Origin: S012-113 sp965368405
GTDB taxonomy: Bacteria > Bacteroidota > Bacteroidia > Cytophagales > Cyclobacteriaceae
Assembly: GCA_965368405.1 (NCBI GenBank)
Contig: CBDUMS010000111.1
Coordinates: 1-8,878, forward strand
Reading direction: 5' to 3'
DNA: 8,878 nucleotides
The notes under the pieces are model-generated. The model did no database searches and was not told the origin of the DNA. It saw only the letters and a program-made list of their open reading frames with translations. How positions within the stretch are numbered: the first letter of the stretch is position 1; every line of letters starts with the position of its first letter. Below are positions 7,094 through 8,878 of the stretch, piece after piece. The translations under genes were made by a program, and so were the position numbers.

Positions 7094-7900
7094 ATGAAAG
7101 ATAAAGATCCGAATGAGGATGAATTTAATAAGGATGAACAAGACAATATCAACGAAGCTGATGATAGCTTTGGTCTTCCAGATCTTGATTTTAATACATT
7201 AGATGATGAACCTGAGGAAACGAGTGATGAGGCAGAAGAAACAGAGGAGGTTGTCGAAGCTACTGAAGAGGAAGTAGATGAGGTTATTGCTGAATCGGAG
7301 GAAGAAACAGTAGAAGAAGTTGCTGAAGAGGATGAGCAGGATGAGGATGCTGAAGAAGAATCGAAACCCGCAACTACTTATGTACCTCCTAAGGCAGAGT
7401 CGAATACACCAAGAATTATTGGGGCACTTGTAATTACTGTTCTCTTATCAGGGGCTATATGGTACTTTATGTTTTACCGCCCTCAAGCGGCTGCCGAAGA
7501 GAAGGCAAAGCAGGAGCAATTAGCCAAGGATCAAGAGGCTGCACGTATTGCTGCAGCTAAAAAGAAACAAGAAGAAGAAAGGCTAGCAGCAGAGCAAGCA
7601 GCCAATGCCGATGCCGACGCTGATGAAGCTTCTTCGCAAACGGCAGAATTCAGTACAATTTCAGAACCAACTGGACGTTACTATATTGTGATTGAGAGTT
7701 TTCTTGATGGTGATATGGCAATGGATCTTGGTAAAAAGATGAAGGAAGACGGTACCTCTACTGTGCTGTTGTCACCTAAAGGCACTAAAAAGTTCCATCG
7801 TTTATCGATGGGCGATTTTGGCACCTTTGTTGAGGCTCAAGAAGCAGCAAATAAGCTGAAAGGTGAGTTTGGTGATGATTTATGGGTATTGAAATATTAA
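7094..7900 (+). CDS. Single-pass membrane protein with C-terminal SPOR domain
   Basis: The 268-residue protein has four parts. Residues 1-90 are strongly acidic and low in complexity; 33 of the 53 residues from 37 to 89 are Asp or Glu. Residues 108-127 form one transmembrane helix (IIGALVITVLLSGAIWYFMF). Residues 131-172 are rich in Ala, Lys, Glu and Gln and look like a coiled coil, followed by a short Ala-Asp repeat (NADADADEA). Residues 194-268 match a SPOR domain (GRYYIVIESFLDGDMAMDLGKK, then RLSMGDFGTFVEAQEAANKLK and a terminal WVLKY). SPOR domains bind peptidoglycan glycan strands lacking stem peptides, commonly at the septum. The acidic tail would be cytoplasmic and the SPOR domain periplasmic. 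exbB begins 1 bp after the stop, so the proteins are very likely co-expressed and may act with the ExbB/ExbD motor. The role of the acidic tail is unknown. Confidence 0.88.
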   Translation: MKDKDPNEDEFNKDEQDNINEADDSFGLPDLDFNTLDDEPEETSDEAEETEEVVEATEEEVDEVIAESEEETVEEVAEEDEQDEDAEEESKPATTYVPPKAESNTPRIIGALVITVLLSGAIWYFMFYRPQAAAEEKAKQEQLAKDQEAARIAAAKKKQEEERLAAEQAANADADADEASSQTAEFSTISEPTGRYYIVIESFLDGDMAMDLGKKMKEDGTSTVLLSPKGTKKFHRLSMGDFGTFVEAQEAANKLKGEFGDDLWVLKY

Positions 7901-7901
7901 T

Positions 7902-8582
7902 ATGATTTTAACACAAGTATCTATGGCGGCTCAGGATAGCTTAGCCATGGGATCGGAGGGTAGCTCTATTCAATTAATAGATTTAGTCTTCAAAGGAGGG
8001 ATTATGATGATCCCTATCTTTTTATTGTCCCTTTTGGGTGTCTATGTCTATGTAGAGCGGTTAAGAACGCTGAAGCAGGCCATGGCAAGTCCAGACTCAT
8101 TCATGTCGCAGATAAAGGACCTGGTACTGAAGGGTGACATTACTGCAGCGAAAGTAGTTTGTACTCAATCTGATACACCAATGTCGCGGATGATTGAAAA
8201 AGGCCTCGCTCGATTGGGTTCATCCCTTAAGAATATCGAAGCCTCCATTGAAAACGTTGGGCGAATTGAAATCTACCGATTAGAAAAAAATCTGTCGATG
8301 CTGGCAACCATTGCTGGCGCAGCACCTATGCTCGGTTTTCTGGGTACAGTAATTGGTATGATCAACGCATTTATGTCTATTGCCCAGGAAGAGGGTGCGG
8401 TTAGTCCCAAATTGCTTTCAGCAGGTATTTATGAAGCCATGATTACTACCGCGGCTGGCTTGGTGGTAGGTATATTGGCCTACCTTGCGTACAATTTTCT
8501 GGTAACAAGAATGCAGAAGATAGTCCATAGCATGGAGTATTCTTCGATTGAGTTTATTGAACTCCTTCAAGAACCGAAGTAA
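7902..8582 (+). CDS. exbB: MotA/TolQ/ExbB-family proton channel subunit
   Basis: This is a 226-residue inner-membrane protein of the ExbB/TolQ family. Together with ExbD it converts the proton gradient into mechanical work on TonB- or Tol-type partners. Three transmembrane helices are visible: about residues 28-52 (KGGIMMIPIFLLSLLGVYVYVE), 131-159 and 173-201, with a cytoplasmic region between the first two. The family signature is clear in LATIAGAAPMLGFLGTVIGM (134-153) and in GIYEAMITTAAGLVVGILAY (175-194). Thr149 and Thr183 sit where the family has its conserved pore threonines. Length is normal. The ATG at 7902 is one base after the SPOR stop; an in-frame ATG at 7923 is a less likely alternative. 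exbD follows after 2 bp. TolQ or MotA-like naming is possible, but the adjacent ExbD-type gene favours ExbB. Confidence 0.93.
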   Translation: MILTQVSMAAQDSLAMGSEGSSIQLIDLVFKGGIMMIPIFLLSLLGVYVYVERLRTLKQAMASPDSFMSQIKDLVLKGDITAAKVVCTQSDTPMSRMIEKGLARLGSSLKNIEASIENVGRIEIYRLEKNLSMLATIAGAAPMLGFLGTVIGMINAFMSIAQEEGAVSPKLLSAGIYEAMITTAAGLVVGILAYLAYNFLVTRMQKIVHSMEYSSIEFIELLQEPK

Positions 8583-8584
8583 TT

Positions 8585-8878
8585 ATGCCATTCGAATCAA
8601 AACATAAAATCGATTCTTCTTTTAGCATGTCGGGGATGACGGATGTTATCTTCCTATTACTGATATTTTTTATGCTGACAAGTTCTTTTATTACGCCATC
8701 AGGACTGCCGGTTAGTTTACCTTCGGCAAAGCAATCGAAGATTGTAATGCAGAAGACCTCGGTAACCATTACCAGTGATTTAAAGTATTATATAAACGAC
8801 AGACGTGTGGTTCGCTCCAGAATTGAGCAAGAACTTCAACGCGAGTTAAACGGAGAAGAAGCGTTGGTTACTTTACAT
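8585..8878 (+). CDS. exbD: ExbD/TolR-family protein, partial (cut by window end)
   Basis: An open frame starts at the ATG two bases after the exbB stop and runs off the window; 98 codons are visible. The N terminus matches ExbD/TolR: a short cytoplasmic segment (MPFESKHKIDSSFS), then MSGMTDVIFLLLIFFMLTSS, in which Asp20 is the conserved membrane aspartate that carries protons through the ExbB channel. After the helix comes the usual Pro-rich linker (GLPVSLPSA). The periplasmic domain follows, with its beta-strand pattern (VTITSDLKYYINDRRV) and a helix (SRIEQELQREL). The family is about 130-200 residues, so roughly the last third is missing here. The gene belongs to the SPOR-exbB transcription unit. 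Bacteroidota often carry a second exbD and tonB next; neither is in view. Confidence 0.92.
   Translation, partial: MPFESKHKIDSSFSMSGMTDVIFLLLIFFMLTSSFITPSGLPVSLPSAKQSKIVMQKTSVTITSDLKYYINDRRVVRSRIEQELQRELNGEEALVTLH

Noticed and set aside
8554..8769. Minus-strand 71-codon frame over the exbB/exbD junction
   Set aside because: It is antisense to the exbB end and the conserved ExbD membrane helix, which are clearly the coding strand.
1..8878. CRISPR arrays, insertion sequences, integrase or phage genes
   Set aside because: No regularly spaced repeats, transposase motifs or terminal inverted repeats were seen; composition looks uniform by eye.

Overview
The window looks like the chromosome of a member of the Bacteroidota, probably a Cytophagales-type marine or soil lineage (the order is a guess). 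The DNA is AT-rich. None of the starts has a convincing Shine-Dalgarno sequence; they are preceded by A/T-rich stretches instead. The one perfect promoter element visible is the Bacteroidota -7 box TAnnTTTG. The envelope genes are also of Bacteroidota type: a giant TPR protein, a SPOR protein ahead of ExbB/ExbD, and a secreted PD40 propeller.

Layout. Bases 1-125 hold no supportable gene, only a small hairpin. A secreted TolB-like beta-propeller protein lies on the minus strand (126-995). A 99-bp divergent intergenic region separates it from a plus-strand series: holA (DNA polymerase III delta subunit, 1095-2111), a 1020-residue exported TPR protein (2127-5189, 15 bp after holA) and an outer-membrane beta-barrel protein (5173-6849, overlapping the TPR gene by 17 bp). 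A 244-bp gap with a weak promoter candidate follows. The second group is a single-pass SPOR-domain protein (7094-7900), exbB (7902-8582, 1 bp later) and an exbD cut by the window end (8585-8878, 2 bp later).

How the genes may work together. ExbB and ExbD form the proton-driven inner-membrane motor that powers TonB- or Tol-type machines. The SPOR protein would tether a peptidoglycan-binding domain in the periplasm. The TPR protein is a long periplasmic or surface scaffold, and the barrel sits in the outer membrane. The set therefore spans the envelope and superficially parallels Tol-Pal (TolQ/TolR-like motor, TPR partner, TolB-like propeller, peptidoglycan binding). No TonB or Pal is visible in the window; a second exbD and tonB may follow beyond its end. 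holA is a housekeeping clamp-loader gene that appears to share its promoter with the TPR/barrel pair.

Most of this is recognisable Bacteroidota content. The parts without a known mechanism are the TPR protein, the barrel and the acidic SPOR protein, and the idea that they form one motor-driven complex is inference.
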